A stretch of DNA of 64,000 bases from Luxibacter massiliensis (GTDB taxonomy: Bacteria; Bacillota; Clostridia; Lachnospirales; Lachnospiraceae): contig NZ_UWOE01000001.1 of NCBI RefSeq assembly GCF_900604355.1, positions 3,348,001 through 3,412,000 on the forward strand. Reading direction: 5' to 3'. This document shows, in pieces, positions 16,399 to 25,921 of this stretch. Below the pieces are notes generated by a model that saw only the letters and a program-made list of their open reading frames with translations, was not told where the DNA came from and made no database searches. Position numbers and translations under genes: made by a program. The stretch's first letter is position 1, and every line of letters starts with the position of its first letter.

Positions 16399-16462
16399 AC
16401 AAATAACTTTTTTATTTTATTGAGAAACATCAGAGTATCAGCCCCACTTAAATCTCCGCCGT

Positions 16463-17236
16463 TTATGAGCTAAGACGCTTTTTAAATAAGGCCAGTGACA
16501 GAAAATAAAATACAGCAATTAAACCTATACACCAAAGCAGCGCGGCCGTAAATATCTCTCCATCCAATGGCTTGCCTAATAACGCATTTCTCAGACAATC
16601 AATGATCGGTGTCATAGGCTGGTATTCTGCAAATATTTTCATTACATTTGGCAATGTTTCTGTTGGCACAAAGCCAGAACTTATATACGGCAAAATAACC
16701 ATCAATGCAGACAATGCACTGGCTCCCTCGGCGCTGTTAGATACTATTCCCACCACAACAGCCAACCAGGACAACGCCAGAATAATACCTGACAGCAAAA
16801 TAAACAATACTCCTAAATCCATCAAGTCAGTAGAGGGGTTAAACCCGAGTATGGCTGCAATAAACAAAACTACAATTGAAATCAAAATACTTCTCACATA
16901 AGCTTCTAATATATGGCCATTTAATATAGATATCTTTTTGATTGGCAGGATGCTGAACCTGGCCATAATTCCACTTGCGGCATCCTTATTCATCATAATG
17001 GCCGTAGTGGCGGATCCCTGTGCAATACATTGAAGCAAGACGCCAGGGACAATATAATTTACATAGGAAGTCCCTTCTATATGGATCAGTTTCCCAAAAA
17101 GTGAGACAAACAGCACCATCATCAGAGCTGGCAGCATAATACTCGTCAAAAATGTATCTGGGTTTCTTTTAGAAAGAAGCAGACAACGTTTTGCTATTGT
17201 TATGGTATCCTTACATCTCCTCAAATTATTTTCCAT
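16463..17236 (-). CDS. ABC-2 type exporter permease (DrrB-like)
   Basis: 257 residues, six membrane helices. It begins with the TIAKRCLLLSKRNPDTFLTSIMLPALMMVLFVSLFG region that marks the DrrB/ABC-2 family and has a YVNYIVPGVLLQCIAQGS loop. The start overlaps the end of the ATPase gene by 11 bases with a GAGGGGAG site. Together they form a two-gene drug, peptide or lipid exporter. The substrate is not evident. Confidence 0.9.
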   Translation of the reverse strand: MENNLRRCKDTITIAKRCLLLSKRNPDTFLTSIMLPALMMVLFVSLFGKLIHIEGTSYVNYIVPGVLLQCIAQGSATTAIMMNKDAASGIMARFSILPIKKISILNGHILEAYVRSILISIVVLFIAAILGFNPSTDLMDLGVLFILLSGIILALSWLAVVVGIVSNSAEGASALSALMVILPYISSGFVPTETLPNVMKIFAEYQPMTPIIDCLRNALLGKPLDGEIFTAALLWCIGLIAVFYFLSLALFKKRLSS

Positions 17237-18176
17237 TCGATTGCTCCCCTCTTTCTTTGATCACTGTCAGAAACACATCCTCTAAGTTAGGAGTAAGCTT
17301 TGTAAAATCCTGAAAGCCTATATTGTTTTCATAGAATCTATGAAAAATCTCCGCAATTGCATCAGCCTTACCGTCTGTAAATACTGTCAGCCTGCATTCT
17401 TCGGGAATAAAAGAAATTTTCTGGTCTTTCATAAGCAGCGCTGCTTCTTCGAGGGTTTCTAGATCACAGAATGAAAACTGAATGGCGCCATGGGGCAGGC
17501 AGCTTTTTAATTCCTCAGGTGTTCCCTCTGCAATAATCTCTCCATTGTCTAAAATGCCAATCATATCTGCCAGATATTCAGCTTCCTCCAAATATTGTGT
17601 TGTCAAAAATATAGTAACTCCAGTGCGGTTGAGTTCCCGAATAATTTCCCACATATTGCGGCGGCTTTGGGGATCTAATCCAGTTGTAGGCTCATCCAAA
17701 AAAATCACCTTAGGATTCCCGACTAAACTCATGGCAATGTCTAATTTCCGCTTCATACCTCCCGAATACGTGGAGACGATCCGGCCCCCCGCCCCAGACA
17801 GGCCGAAATATTCCAACAGTTCATCTGCCCTTTTTCCTGGATTTTCCAGGTGGCATAATTTACCCATAATTACTAGATTCTCTTTTCCTGTCAGACATTC
17901 GTCGACAGCAGAAAATTGTCCTGTCAGGCTGATGACTTCATGTACTTTATTGGGGTTTTTCCATACATCATACCCCTCTATTTTAATCTCCCCGCTGTCC
18001 GCTTTGATCTGTGTTGCCAATATACGGATTGTTGTTGTTTTCCCTGCGCCATTAGAACCTAGCAGGGAATAAATCATCCCCCTTTGTACAGAAATATTTA
18101 CACTTTTTAATACTACTTTATCCCGGTAGCTTTTTCTCAATGCCGATACAAAAATAGATATACTGCGTTCTTCCAT
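17226..18176 (-). CDS. ABC exporter ATPase (DrrA-like)
   Basis: 316 residues. Walker A GSNGAGKTT near 40-48, Q-loop LTGQFSAVDECLTG, signature YSGGMKRKLDIA near 140-151, Walker B VIFLDEPTTGLDP, and a C-terminal DrrA-type extension ending in LEDVFLTVIKERGE. This is the ATP-binding half of a daunorubicin-resistance-type exporter. The TetR-family gene upstream, transcribed in the same direction but separated by a terminator, is a plausible regulator. Confidence 0.92.
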   Translation of the reverse strand: MEERSISIFVSALRKSYRDKVVLKSVNISVQRGMIYSLLGSNGAGKTTTIRILATQIKADSGEIKIEGYDVWKNPNKVHEVISLTGQFSAVDECLTGKENLVIMGKLCHLENPGKRADELLEYFGLSGAGGRIVSTYSGGMKRKLDIAMSLVGNPKVIFLDEPTTGLDPQSRRNMWEIIRELNRTGVTIFLTTQYLEEAEYLADMIGILDNGEIIAEGTPEELKSCLPHGAIQFSFCDLETLEEAALLMKDQKISFIPEECRLTVFTDGKADAIAEIFHRFYENNIGFQDFTKLTPNLEDVFLTVIKERGEQSNGK

Positions 18177-18253
18177 ATTTTTTCCTTTCTATCAATATCC
18201 CTCTTGTATTTTATAATGAATTTTAATACCAAACCACTGTATGTATTTGGCTG

Positions 18254-18278
18254 AAAAAGAATCCCGCAAGCGGGGTTC
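18254..18278 (-). terminator. Intrinsic terminator after the TetR gene
   Basis: Minus-strand stem GAACCCCGC/GCGGGATTC with a two-base loop is followed by TTTTT. It separates the regulator from the exporter genes, so these have their own promoter. Confidence 0.8.
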
Positions 18279-18381
18279 CTTTCTGTCCTTTGTTTAAAGT
18301 GTATTTGACAATCAATATACCGGCCTGTGCAAAAGCCTGTTACGTACAGCAATTTACCAAATACACCCTGGTCTGGATCTT

Positions 18382-19020
18382 CTATTTCTCCTGTAAAGCA
18401 GGATGATTCTTTATCAAACCGGCAATCTGATCATCATAAAGGGGCAGTCCCATTTTTCTTAACATCTCAGTTATACATAAATACCTGCGCTGAATCCCTT
18501 CAGCATCAGCCGGGAACACAGAAGGTATCAGCCAGACATCCAGCAACACAAGCAGCTCTGACATCTCTTTTGCATATTCTGTCTCAATTGAACCGTCCCT
18601 TTGGCCTTCCTCAATCAATTCCAGCCAATACGGCCCCAGTATACGGCGGTTCGTATCAATCATTCTGGCTAATACATGGGGATTCTTCAAAAGAGGAACC
18701 GCCTCTTTTGTATAAGCCGCCTGTTCAGCGTCAGACTGGTTTAGTATAATTGCCAGCTTCATTTTTTCAAGTCCGCTCAAGTCTGCCCTTTTCTTAACCA
18801 CCTCAAACGGATTATTCTTGAAAAATAACTTATCCCCTATAGCATCCATTATTTCTTCTTTTGATTTGAAATGATGATAAATGGCCCCTTTACTTAAACC
18901 ATCTAGTTCGTCAACAATATCCTGGATTGTTGTGTGATCATACCCCTTTTCTAAAAACAAGCGCTGGGATACTTCTAATATCTTCTCAACAGTTACTTCT
19001 GGATATTTATTTCTTGCCAT
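18382..19020 (-). CDS. TetR/AcrR family transcriptional regulator
   Basis: About 212 residues from the ATG at 19020; a TTG at 19038 would add six residues and neither has a strong ribosome site. The N-terminal helix-turn-helix is clear (ILEVSQRLFLEKGYDHTTIQDIV, then LSKGAIYHHFKSKEEI). The C-terminal ligand domain is poorly conserved. It lies directly upstream of a DrrAB-like exporter and probably represses it and itself. An imperfect inverted repeat, ACATTC/GTATGT, lies just upstream at 19041-19057. Confidence 0.88.
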   Translation of the reverse strand: MARNKYPEVTVEKILEVSQRLFLEKGYDHTTIQDIVDELDGLSKGAIYHHFKSKEEIMDAIGDKLFFKNNPFEVVKKRADLSGLEKMKLAIILNQSDAEQAAYTKEAVPLLKNPHVLARMIDTNRRILGPYWLELIEEGQRDGSIETEYAKEMSELLVLLDVWLIPSVFPADAEGIQRRYLCITEMLRKMGLPLYDDQIAGLIKNHPALQEK

Positions 19021-19040
19021 ACATACACCCACTTTCAATT

Positions 19041-19057
19041 ACATTCGTTTTGTATGT
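19041..19057. promoter_or_regulatory. Candidate TetR autoregulatory operator
   Basis: ACATTC-GTTTT-GTATGT, arms matching at five of six positions, 20 bases upstream of the regulator start. A related ACATACAGT word occurs before the exporter genes near 18240. Suggestive only. The rest of 19058-19292 is AT-rich and I see no gene in it. Confidence 0.35.
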
Positions 19058-19292
19058 TTATTATAAAATACCCTGCCAAATATGGCAATCATTATTTAAT
19101 TAAGTTATAAACCAAGTATATTAATTGATAAAACCGGCCCATACGCCAGGCTCAGCAAACAGTCCTATCTTTATCTGTATAATCGTTCACTCCACTCTCC
19201 CTCTCTGTTGATTCTTCTATTTCGCCCCAGAAGTACCCAGCAAAGAGTGGTTTTTTATTACATAGGAGATCCACCGGAATTTTCTTTATAAT

Positions 19293-19325
19293 AAAAAAGC
19301 CTTATGTCATATACAAGACATAAGG
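19293..19325 (-). terminator. Terminator downstream of the tRNA genes
   Basis: Minus-strand stem CCTTATGTC/GACATAAGG, eight-base loop, then CTTTTTTATT. It follows the tRNA-Asn gene directly and ends the tRNA transcript. Confidence 0.85.
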
Positions 19326-19332
19326 TATTTAA

Positions 19333-19405
19333 CTCCCCCTGTTGGACTTGAACCAACGACAACTCGGTTAACAGCCGAGTGCTCTACCGACTGAGCTAAG
19401 GAGGA
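19333..19405 (-). tRNA. tRNA-Asn (GTT)
   Basis: 73 nt, CCA not encoded. Acceptor TCCTCCT pairs with AGGGGGA, D arm TAGCTCAGTCGGTAGAGCA, anticodon stem CTCGG/CCGAG with loop CTGTTAA giving anticodon GTT, T arm GTTGG-TTCAAGT-CCAAC, discriminator G. Confidence 0.96.
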
Positions 19406-19435
19406 ACATCTACTTTCAATAATATTGAAAGCGAA

Positions 19436-19508
19436 TGGAGAATACGAGAGTCGAACTCGTGACCTCCTGCTTGCAAGGCAGGCGCTCTCCCAACTGAGCT
19501 AATCCCCC
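19436..19508 (-). tRNA. tRNA-Ala (TGC)
   Basis: 73 nt, CCA not encoded. Acceptor GGGGGAT pairs with ATTCTCC, discriminator A. Anticodon stem CCTGC/GCAGG with loop CTTGCAA gives anticodon TGC. T arm ACGAG-TTCGACT-CTCGT. It lies 30 bases upstream of tRNA-Asn in the same direction, so both are one transcript. Confidence 0.96.
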
Positions 19509-19586
19509 ATATTATATAATTATCTCCGACAGCTTTTGTATAATACCATATACCTGCAAAAAAGTCAATATCTTTTTTTCCTTAGA

Positions 19587-19700
19587 GCAGCGAATCCAGC
19601 GGACATGTTTACATGTCCGCTTGGCCACTGCCGCCGGAATCTAATCCCCCAACACTTCCAACGCCGCTAGTTTAACGCCGCGTATGCCTGCATTGGGGAT
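19587..19700 (-). repeat. Structured ~110 bp dispersed repeat, copy A
   Basis: Inverted relative to copies at 45710 and 50394. Shared marks: a GCAGC arm, the palindrome GGACATGT/ACATGTCC, the word AAACTAGC (as its complement GCTAGTTT), and an outer ATGC-GGGG segment. This copy lies between the tRNA genes and the end of the VOC gene, in a stretch otherwise without genes. The last few residues' worth of sequence before 19749 is plain spacer. Confidence 0.75.
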
Positions 19701-19748
19701 GCCCTTCCAGGGAGATGGGCGCTTACGTTTCCAGCAAGGCTTCTCCAT

Positions 19749-20255
19749 CTATCTGTCCATCTCCATTGCCTGTTCAAGGGTTTCGTACTCAGGGTCATCT
19801 GGCTCCATATTATTGAGTTCAATGAGAACCGGCTGAGATTCATGTTTGAAATAGTAACATTTTTCCCCTGATTTCTTTTGATGTGCCGCAAATACAGCCT
19901 TATATCCATTCTCTGCCAGCATATCCCGTACCTTGTCAAATAATTTATCCGGGTAGACGAAAGCAAGATGGTGAATCCCTTCCCCTGCCAGCATATGATA
20001 ACAATCGGGGCAGTCCTCCAAGGCCTGTATAAGCTCTATGGCATATGTCCCAATCCTGGACAGGCCGATAACCAAATGGCAGGCCTTTCCATCCGCCACT
20101 TCTTCTGCACTCATCCTTGTAGTACAAAACTTCCAGTCATCCATCATGGGAAACATCCTGGTAAATGCATCTGCAGCAGCCTGAATATCTTTCACAATAT
20201 ATCCCGTATGCCGGAACTTTATATCTTTTATGGTCAAGAAATCTTTTCCTTGCAT
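19749..20255 (-). CDS. VOC family (glyoxalase-fold) protein
   Basis: About 168 residues from ATG 20255, which has a perfect AAGGAGG six bases upstream; a TTG- or ATG-initiated longer form does not. Two beta-alpha-beta-beta-beta units are apparent. Candidate metal ligands are the His in FRHTGYIVKD, Glu in AIELIQ, His in GEGIHHLAFV and Glu in VLIELN, the four-ligand set of VOC epimerases, lyases and dioxygenases. Last gene of the 11-gene operon. The GEGIHH motif recalls methylmalonyl-CoA epimerase-like members. Reaction unknown; probably an epimerase or lyase of a pathway intermediate. Confidence 0.85.
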   Translation of the reverse strand: MQGKDFLTIKDIKFRHTGYIVKDIQAAADAFTRMFPMMDDWKFCTTRMSAEEVADGKACHLVIGLSRIGTYAIELIQALEDCPDCYHMLAGEGIHHLAFVYPDKLFDKVRDMLAENGYKAVFAAHQKKSGEKCYYFKHESQPVLIELNNMEPDDPEYETLEQAMEMDR

Positions 20256-20291
20256 TGCTTCCTCCTTCAAATATACCTGCGGGTATATAAT

Positions 20292-20930
20292 CTACCGCCC
20301 CGCAAATAAATCTAAATACCATTGTGTGATAGGCTTAGGCTTCTGTAAGGCACTTAAGGCTGCGTTGGGACTCACAGTCAGTATATCGGCTCCTGCCTTT
20401 GCAATCTCAACCATATCCTGGGCCTTCTCCGCCGCCGCTGCTAGTACCATGGTGCCGGAATCCTTAAGACACCCCACAATATCCCTGACCATGGCCATTG
20501 AGTCATATCCCAGGGCAGAAATATCCCCCACATAGGGAGCAACATAATCCGCGCCAGCCAAGGAGCTAAAAAGTGCCTGGGCGGCAGTAAGGATAGTAGT
20601 CGCACAAATTTCTGCTGAGAATGACTGGTCTGCTTTTAAAATAGAAATTGCTTCCATACCCTTTTCACATGCCGGGATTTTCACAACTACAGCGGGGCTT
20701 ATACGGCTCAGTACAAATGCCTGGGAAACCATCTCTTCAACAGAGGGGGCGTTTACCTGGGCAAATATGGGATATTGGGGAAAACAGCTGCAAAGTGATT
20801 CTATCACCTGGTAAACGGGCCGTTTTTCCCTGGCCACAATCACAGGATTTGTGGTGATGCCCCCCAGAATGCCCAGCTTCTCCATTTTGCGGATCTGATC
20901 TATATCCGCGCTGTCTGCATATAATAACAT
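20292..20930 (-). CDS. FSA-type transaldolase-family aldolase
   Basis: 212 residues, the short form typical of fructose-6-phosphate aldolase/TalC. The Schiff-base Lys sits in AVVVKIPACEKGM near 84, and the partner Tyr in ADYVAPYVGDI near 130. The N-terminal LYADSADIDQIRKMEKLGILGGITTNP matches the family. It is distinct from the transaldolase at 53403, which has different context. Probably splits or joins a dihydroxyacetone-type donor and an aldehyde produced in this pathway; exact substrate unknown. Confidence 0.87.
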   Translation of the reverse strand: MLLYADSADIDQIRKMEKLGILGGITTNPVIVAREKRPVYQVIESLCSCFPQYPIFAQVNAPSVEEMVSQAFVLSRISPAVVVKIPACEKGMEAISILKADQSFSAEICATTILTAAQALFSSLAGADYVAPYVGDISALGYDSMAMVRDIVGCLKDSGTMVLAAAAEKAQDMVEIAKAGADILTVSPNAALSALQKPKPITQWYLDLFAGR

Positions 20931-20958
20931 CTTTATCCCTCCACATATCTTACAAAAA

Positions 20959-21837
20959 TCAGAGACATCCCGTCTCCTCCATAATGTTCCTGAGCCTTGT
21001 TGTCTGCTCTTCCTCCAAAGGACGGAAAGGTTTTCTGCACACGCCGCATGAAATCCCCTGCATCTTTAATGCCGCCTTAATCCCTTTGAACACGCCGATC
21101 TCTGTCAAAACCTCCAAAATGCGGTTAGCTTCATCCTGCACCGCCAAGGCTTCCTGCTGCCTGCCGCTCTTATGTAACTCAGCTATTTTGATAAACTTTT
21201 CCGCCATAAAATTAAAGGTGCTCCCTATGGCTGCCTCCGCACCCGCCGCAAATGCAGACAAAAAGATCTCGTCATGGCCGATAAATATTGTTTTATCCGG
21301 ATATTTTGCGATTACCCTCTCCATCTGAAACAAATCATAGCTGGTATGTTTCATTCCTCCAATATTTTCATTCTTAAACATTTTATCTATTTGCTGTGTG
21401 GAAAAACTAACCCCAGACATAGCCGGTATATTATAGATAATCATTGGCACAGATACCGCCCGGGCAATATCATTATAATAGTCGGCCAGCTCTTGGGCAG
21501 AAAATTTGAAATAGAAGGGCGGAACGGCGGACACAGCATCTACCCCCATGCTTTCTGCCGCCTTTGCCATCTCGATCCCGTGGCATGTGGCAAAAACGCC
21601 AATATTGGCGATTACCTTTGCCCTTCCATTTATAATGCCTGTAACTCTTTTTATTAAGTCCTTTCTTTCCTCCATGGACAGCAGATAGGACTCCCCGGTA
21701 CTTCCGCCTACATAAAATCCGGCAACCCCCTTTTCTAAGTTTCTTTCTATAAGCTGTTCCATTGCCCCCTGTGAAATACTTCCGTCCTCGCAAAAGGGGG
21801 TGATCAATGCAGGGTAAATGCCCTTCATTTTATCCAT
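20959..21837 (-). CDS. DapA/N-acetylneuraminate lyase family aldolase
   Basis: 292 residues, standard TIM-barrel length. Visible motifs: GGSTGES at 44-50 for the carboxylate-binding loop, Tyr in YNIPAMSG near 134, and the Schiff-base Lys in GGMKHTSYD near 162. In sugar-acid pathways this family cleaves 2-keto-3-deoxy acids to pyruvate and an aldehyde. The enolase-superfamily dehydratase and two aldehyde dehydrogenases upstream fit that use better than lysine synthesis. Lies five bases from the second aldehyde dehydrogenase gene. Confidence 0.9.
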   Translation of the reverse strand: MDKMKGIYPALITPFCEDGSISQGAMEQLIERNLEKGVAGFYVGGSTGESYLLSMEERKDLIKRVTGIINGRAKVIANIGVFATCHGIEMAKAAESMGVDAVSAVPPFYFKFSAQELADYYNDIARAVSVPMIIYNIPAMSGVSFSTQQIDKMFKNENIGGMKHTSYDLFQMERVIAKYPDKTIFIGHDEIFLSAFAAGAEAAIGSTFNFMAEKFIKIAELHKSGRQQEALAVQDEANRILEVLTEIGVFKGIKAALKMQGISCGVCRKPFRPLEEEQTTRLRNIMEETGCL

Positions 21838-21842
21838 AGTCC

Positions 21843-23303
21843 TTATACCTCTCTGTTATTATACTTTTTCATCGCATAGCGGAAAATAATGGACTTCTCC
21901 TGTGTTACCTCTTCCAATACGGAAGAAAGGCATTCCCGGCTGTTTCCACTCATCTTCTTACCGCCGCCAAAGGGAAGTTCCTGTGCCCGGAAACCTCCAG
22001 ATCCATTTACCGCCACCATGCCAGAACGTAAAGAAGCAGCTACTTTCATGGCATCCTGGAAGTCATTTGTGATAATCCCAGAACTCAAGCCATAACTGGA
22101 ACCTTCTGCAATCTCGATAGCTTCATCCAAGGTGTCAAATCCAATAATCGGAAATACTGGGCCAAATACTTCCATATCCTTTGCTATATCCATATCTGGA
22201 GTCACGTCTGCCAGTACGGTAGGTTCAAAGAACGCTCCGTTTCTGTGTCCTCCATATATAATTTTGGCTCCTTGCCCTACTGTGTGGGCAATCTGCCTTT
22301 CTACTTCTATAGCAGCTTTTTCACTGATTAATGTACCAAAATCCGTCTTTATATCCAGCAAGTCTCCAGTCACTACTGTCTTTAACCGCTCTTCAATAAG
22401 ACGGTTGACAAATTCCTCTTTTATGGAATTATGGACAATAAAACGCTTTGCGCCGGAACAGCACTGCCCTGCATTCCTTGTCTTATCTCCGGCTTCATTT
22501 ACTGCCAAATCCATATCACAGTCAGGCATAATAATCAGAGGGTCATTTCCTCCCAGCTCAAATTTATAATCGGTGAGATTTTCTGCCGCCCTCCTGGCAA
22601 TTTCTTTTCCCGCTGCCACGCCTCCCGTTAAATTCACCTGGGCCGTCAAGGGATGCTCCACAATCCAGTTGCCTATCACCGCCCCCGGGCCTGTTACGCA
22701 CTGTACCACTCTTTTATCTACTCCGGCCTCTGCCAGCAGATTCATCAACCTGAGTACACAGAGTGGGTTATAAGAGGCAGGTTTTACTATAATCGCATTG
22801 CCTGCTGCCAGCGCCGGGCCTGCCTTAAATGCCCAGAGAGCTGCCGGAAAATTAAAGGGAACAATACAAGCAATCACTCCTAATGGTTCGTGGATAGTTA
22901 CCTGCAGGTCATCGTCATATCCTCCCTCAATCCCCATAGGCATTGTCTTTCCATAATGATGCTTGACAATTTCTACAGAACCTGTAAACGTATGGATCAC
23001 GGAATCAATTTCCCCATAGGAGTCAAAAATTGGTTTACCTGTCTCCAATGTCAATATCTCTGCCAATTCATCTCTGTCTCTTCTGACCAGTTCTGTAAAC
23101 TTTGTCAGGATGGCCCCTCTGTCCCTGACTCTCACACGTGCCCAGTCCTTCTGTCCCTCAGCCGCACTTTCTATGGCAAAGTCAACTTCCTCTTTCCCTG
23201 CAGATGGAACTGCATCTAACAATTCACCTGTGCAGGGGTTTACAATCCCAAGCACTTCACCACTCCTTGCTTTTGTCTGCTGTCCATTAATCAGCATATC
23301 CAT
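21843..23303 (-). CDS. NAD(P)-dependent aldehyde dehydrogenase
   Basis: 486 residues, complete ALDH fold. Catalytic Cys in GQCCSGAKRF (second Cys, about 290), general-base Glu in FELGGND (about 255), and the nucleotide motif VNLTGGVAAGKEIA. It is a clear paralogue of the next gene. Oxidises a pathway aldehyde to an acid in the cytosol; candidates are lactaldehyde, glycolaldehyde, glyceraldehyde or a semialdehyde. Part of the 11-gene operon. Confidence 0.92.
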   Translation of the reverse strand: MDMLINGQQTKARSGEVLGIVNPCTGELLDAVPSAGKEEVDFAIESAAEGQKDWARVRVRDRGAILTKFTELVRRDRDELAEILTLETGKPIFDSYGEIDSVIHTFTGSVEIVKHHYGKTMPMGIEGGYDDDLQVTIHEPLGVIACIVPFNFPAALWAFKAGPALAAGNAIIVKPASYNPLCVLRLMNLLAEAGVDKRVVQCVTGPGAVIGNWIVEHPLTAQVNLTGGVAAGKEIARRAAENLTDYKFELGGNDPLIIMPDCDMDLAVNEAGDKTRNAGQCCSGAKRFIVHNSIKEEFVNRLIEERLKTVVTGDLLDIKTDFGTLISEKAAIEVERQIAHTVGQGAKIIYGGHRNGAFFEPTVLADVTPDMDIAKDMEVFGPVFPIIGFDTLDEAIEIAEGSSYGLSSGIITNDFQDAMKVAASLRSGMVAVNGSGGFRAQELPFGGGKKMSGNSRECLSSVLEEVTQEKSIIFRYAMKKYNNREV

Positions 23304-23318
23304 TTTGCCATACCTCCT

Positions 23319-24761
23319 TTATTCCAACACGTAACGAAGCACAATAGATTTACTTTGTGTCACCTCATCCATTACAGCCGCCAGGCTCTCCCGGCTGTTT
23401 CCGCTCATATGCTTCCCGCCGCCGAAGGGAAGCTCAGCCGCACGGAAATTGCCAGAACCGTTGATAGCCACATGTCCTGTCTTTAGAGCCTTTGCTGCTT
23501 TCATACAGGTCTTAATATTTTGGGAGAACACACCGCCTCCCAACCCATATACAGAATTATTTGCAATAGAAATGGCCTCCTCAAAGGTTTCAAATCCAAT
23601 AACAGGCCATACTGGCCCAAATACTTCCATATCTTTTGCTATATCCATATCTGCAGTCACATCTGCCAGCACCGTAGGTTCGTGGAAAGCCCCTCTGCGC
23701 TTCCCTCCATATACAATACGGGCGCCCTGGGAGACTGTCAGTGACACCTGCTGCTCCACGCCCTTAGCCGCCTTCTCGCTAATCATAGGCCCCATAGTAG
23801 TCTTAGGATCCATAGGATCCCCCATAACTTCCTTGGATAGATACTCCACTGTCAACTTTTCTATAAACCTTTCCTTCAGGGAATCATGGATTATAAACCT
23901 TTTAGAGCCTGTGCAGCACTGCCTGTTATTCCTGCACTGATCCCCTGCCTCCTTTACGGCCAAATCCAAATCCGCGTCCTCAAAAACAATAAATGGATCA
24001 TTCCCTCCCAGTTCAAATTGGTATGCAGTTAAATGGGGCGCTATGCGCTGGGCTATGCTAACGCCGACCTGGGCGCTGCCCGTAAAGTTTACAGAGGCAA
24101 TCCTGCTGTCATCCACCAGCCAGTCCCCCACCCTAGTCCCGCTTCCTGTAATACACTGGACAACAGAAGCCGGTATGCCTGCCTCCACCAGCATTTCATG
24201 GAGCTTTAGGATCGTCAGCGGGTTAGATGACGGCGCCTTTACAATCACTGCATTTCCTGCCGCCAGCGCCGCTGCAACCTTGAACGACCAAATAGCCGGC
24301 GGAAAGTTAAAAGGAATAATACAGGCTATCACTCCCAGGGGTTCGTGGATTGTAAACTGTATATCATGGTCATACCCCGGTTCCGTCCCAAGGGGCATTG
24401 TTTTGCCATAATAATGCTTTGCCACTTCACAGGCGCCTTCAAAAACATAGGCCACGGAATCCAGCTCCCATACAGCCTCCGCCTCATAAGGCTTTCCTGA
24501 TTCCTTTGCCAGAATCTCCCCTAGTTCTTTTCTCCTCTGTAGGACAGCATCTGAAAAACTTTTTAAAAGCTTCGTCCTTTCACGGACCGTACGTGCTCCC
24601 CATTCTTTCTGCCCATCCACAGCAGTGTCAATGGCCCTTAGCACATCCTCCTTTGTGGCAGAGGGTACAATATCAAGTACTTGCCCATCTGCGGGATTGA
24701 TGACCTGCATGACTGCTTTGTCTCCGGCTTCTGTAAAATCTTGTCCAACTAACATCTTCAT
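23319..24761 (-). CDS. NAD(P)-dependent aldehyde dehydrogenase
   Basis: About 480 residues from ATG 24761, which lies correctly after the AGGAGG that a longer frame (ATG 24785) would read through. Catalytic Cys in RQCCTGSKRF, Glu in FELGGND, nucleotide site VNFTGSAQVGVSIA. Very similar in layout to the gene at 21843, so a tandem duplication with probable divergence of substrate. Separated by 15 bases. Confidence 0.92.
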   Translation of the reverse strand: MKMLVGQDFTEAGDKAVMQVINPADGQVLDIVPSATKEDVLRAIDTAVDGQKEWGARTVRERTKLLKSFSDAVLQRRKELGEILAKESGKPYEAEAVWELDSVAYVFEGACEVAKHYYGKTMPLGTEPGYDHDIQFTIHEPLGVIACIIPFNFPPAIWSFKVAAALAAGNAVIVKAPSSNPLTILKLHEMLVEAGIPASVVQCITGSGTRVGDWLVDDSRIASVNFTGSAQVGVSIAQRIAPHLTAYQFELGGNDPFIVFEDADLDLAVKEAGDQCRNNRQCCTGSKRFIIHDSLKERFIEKLTVEYLSKEVMGDPMDPKTTMGPMISEKAAKGVEQQVSLTVSQGARIVYGGKRRGAFHEPTVLADVTADMDIAKDMEVFGPVWPVIGFETFEEAISIANNSVYGLGGGVFSQNIKTCMKAAKALKTGHVAINGSGNFRAAELPFGGGKHMSGNSRESLAAVMDEVTQSKSIVLRYVLE

Positions 24762-24823
24762 ATCAAACACCTCCTGAATGTTCATCCCTATGGGGCCATC
24801 TTAATACATGTGCCCCAAATGTT

Positions 24824-25921
24824 TTATTTGCTCAAAATGAAGTCCCAATTCAATGTCAGGCCCAGGCCGGGCAGTTCTGGAATCTCCATATATCCATCCT
24901 CAGGCATAGGGCAGTCCTTATAAGTTAAGCTGGTCAGTTCCTCAAATAGAAGCAGCCTTTCCAGAAATAGTGAGTTATGTACTGCACTTAACAGATGAAT
25001 ATGTATATTCTCCATAGCATGAGGCGCAAATTTCAAATTCCATGCCTGGGTAAGTGCAGCTACCTTAAGCGCCTCTGTATACCCTCCGGCTCTTGTGAAA
25101 TCCATCTGGACGATATCTGCCGCCTCTGACAGGATCAGATCCCGGCATCCATATTTTGTATACTCATGCTCTCCTGTGGCCAAAGGCAGGTCTGTCCCCC
25201 TTTTATACCGTTTTAACCCTGGTATGTCATCTGCAAAGGTAGGTTCCTCCAGAAACATGATATTGTACTCCTTTACCATATTGGCAAAACGGATGCCCGT
25301 GGCGCTGTCCCAACAATTATTTGCATCCAGCATGATCCCAATTTCATCCCCCACGGCCTCCCGTACCATAGACACACGTTTGACATCCCTCTGGAGATTA
25401 TTCCCGCCCTCTACACCTACTTTAAACTTAACCATCTTATAGCCTTGCCCTACAAACCCCTCCATTTCCTCCACCAGCTGTCCATCTTCATAGGAAGTCC
25501 AGCCGCCGCTGGCATACACAGGGATCCTTGTCTTTGTCCCTCCCATCAGGCGGAATAATGGAAGGCCCAAAACCTTCCCTTTCAGATCCCACAGCGCAAT
25601 ATCAACTGCACTGATAGCGCAGTAGGTAAGTCCCTTCCGCCCCACTCCCCGTAGATACTGGGCTAAATCCTGCCATATGACTTCTGTCTCAAAAGGACTT
25701 CTGCCGATGATCCTGGGAGCTATATTAGTCTCGATCATAACCTTCGTGGCCTCGCCGCCCACTTCATTATACGTGACCCCAAAGCCTGCCAGTCCCTGGT
25801 CTGTAGTCAGCTGTACGATTGTATATCCGATATTTTCTACTTTTCTTGTGGCGTCTGACAGTCCTGATTTAATCGGATACGTCACAAGAAAAACTTCAAC
25901 CTTTGCTATTTTATGTTCCAT
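24824..25921 (-). CDS. Enolase-superfamily dehydratase/racemase (MR subgroup)
   Basis: 365 residues: N-terminal capping domain then a modified TIM barrel. KxK motif in YKMVKFKVG near 162-164; metal ligands Asp in MLDANNCWD, Glu in LEEPT and Glu in TGEHEY; His/Asp dyad in QMDFTRAGG and KFAPHAMEN. The KxK plus His/Asp set is that of mandelate racemase subgroup enzymes, most of which dehydrate sugar acids to 2-keto-3-deoxy acids. The DapA-type lyase in the same operon would act next. Which sugar acid is unknown. Confidence 0.9.
   Translation of the reverse strand: MEHKIAKVEVFLVTYPIKSGLSDATRKVENIGYTIVQLTTDQGLAGFGVTYNEVGGEATKVMIETNIAPRIIGRSPFETEVIWQDLAQYLRGVGRKGLTYCAISAVDIALWDLKGKVLGLPLFRLMGGTKTRIPVYASGGWTSYEDGQLVEEMEGFVGQGYKMVKFKVGVEGGNNLQRDVKRVSMVREAVGDEIGIMLDANNCWDSATGIRFANMVKEYNIMFLEEPTFADDIPGLKRYKRGTDLPLATGEHEYTKYGCRDLILSEAADIVQMDFTRAGGYTEALKVAALTQAWNLKFAPHAMENIHIHLLSAVHNSLFLERLLLFEELTSLTYKDCPMPEDGYMEIPELPGLGLTLNWDFILSK

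Noticed and set aside
19333..19700. Integrated element using the tRNA genes as attachment site
   Set aside because: No integrase gene and no duplicate of the tRNA 3' end was seen in the window.
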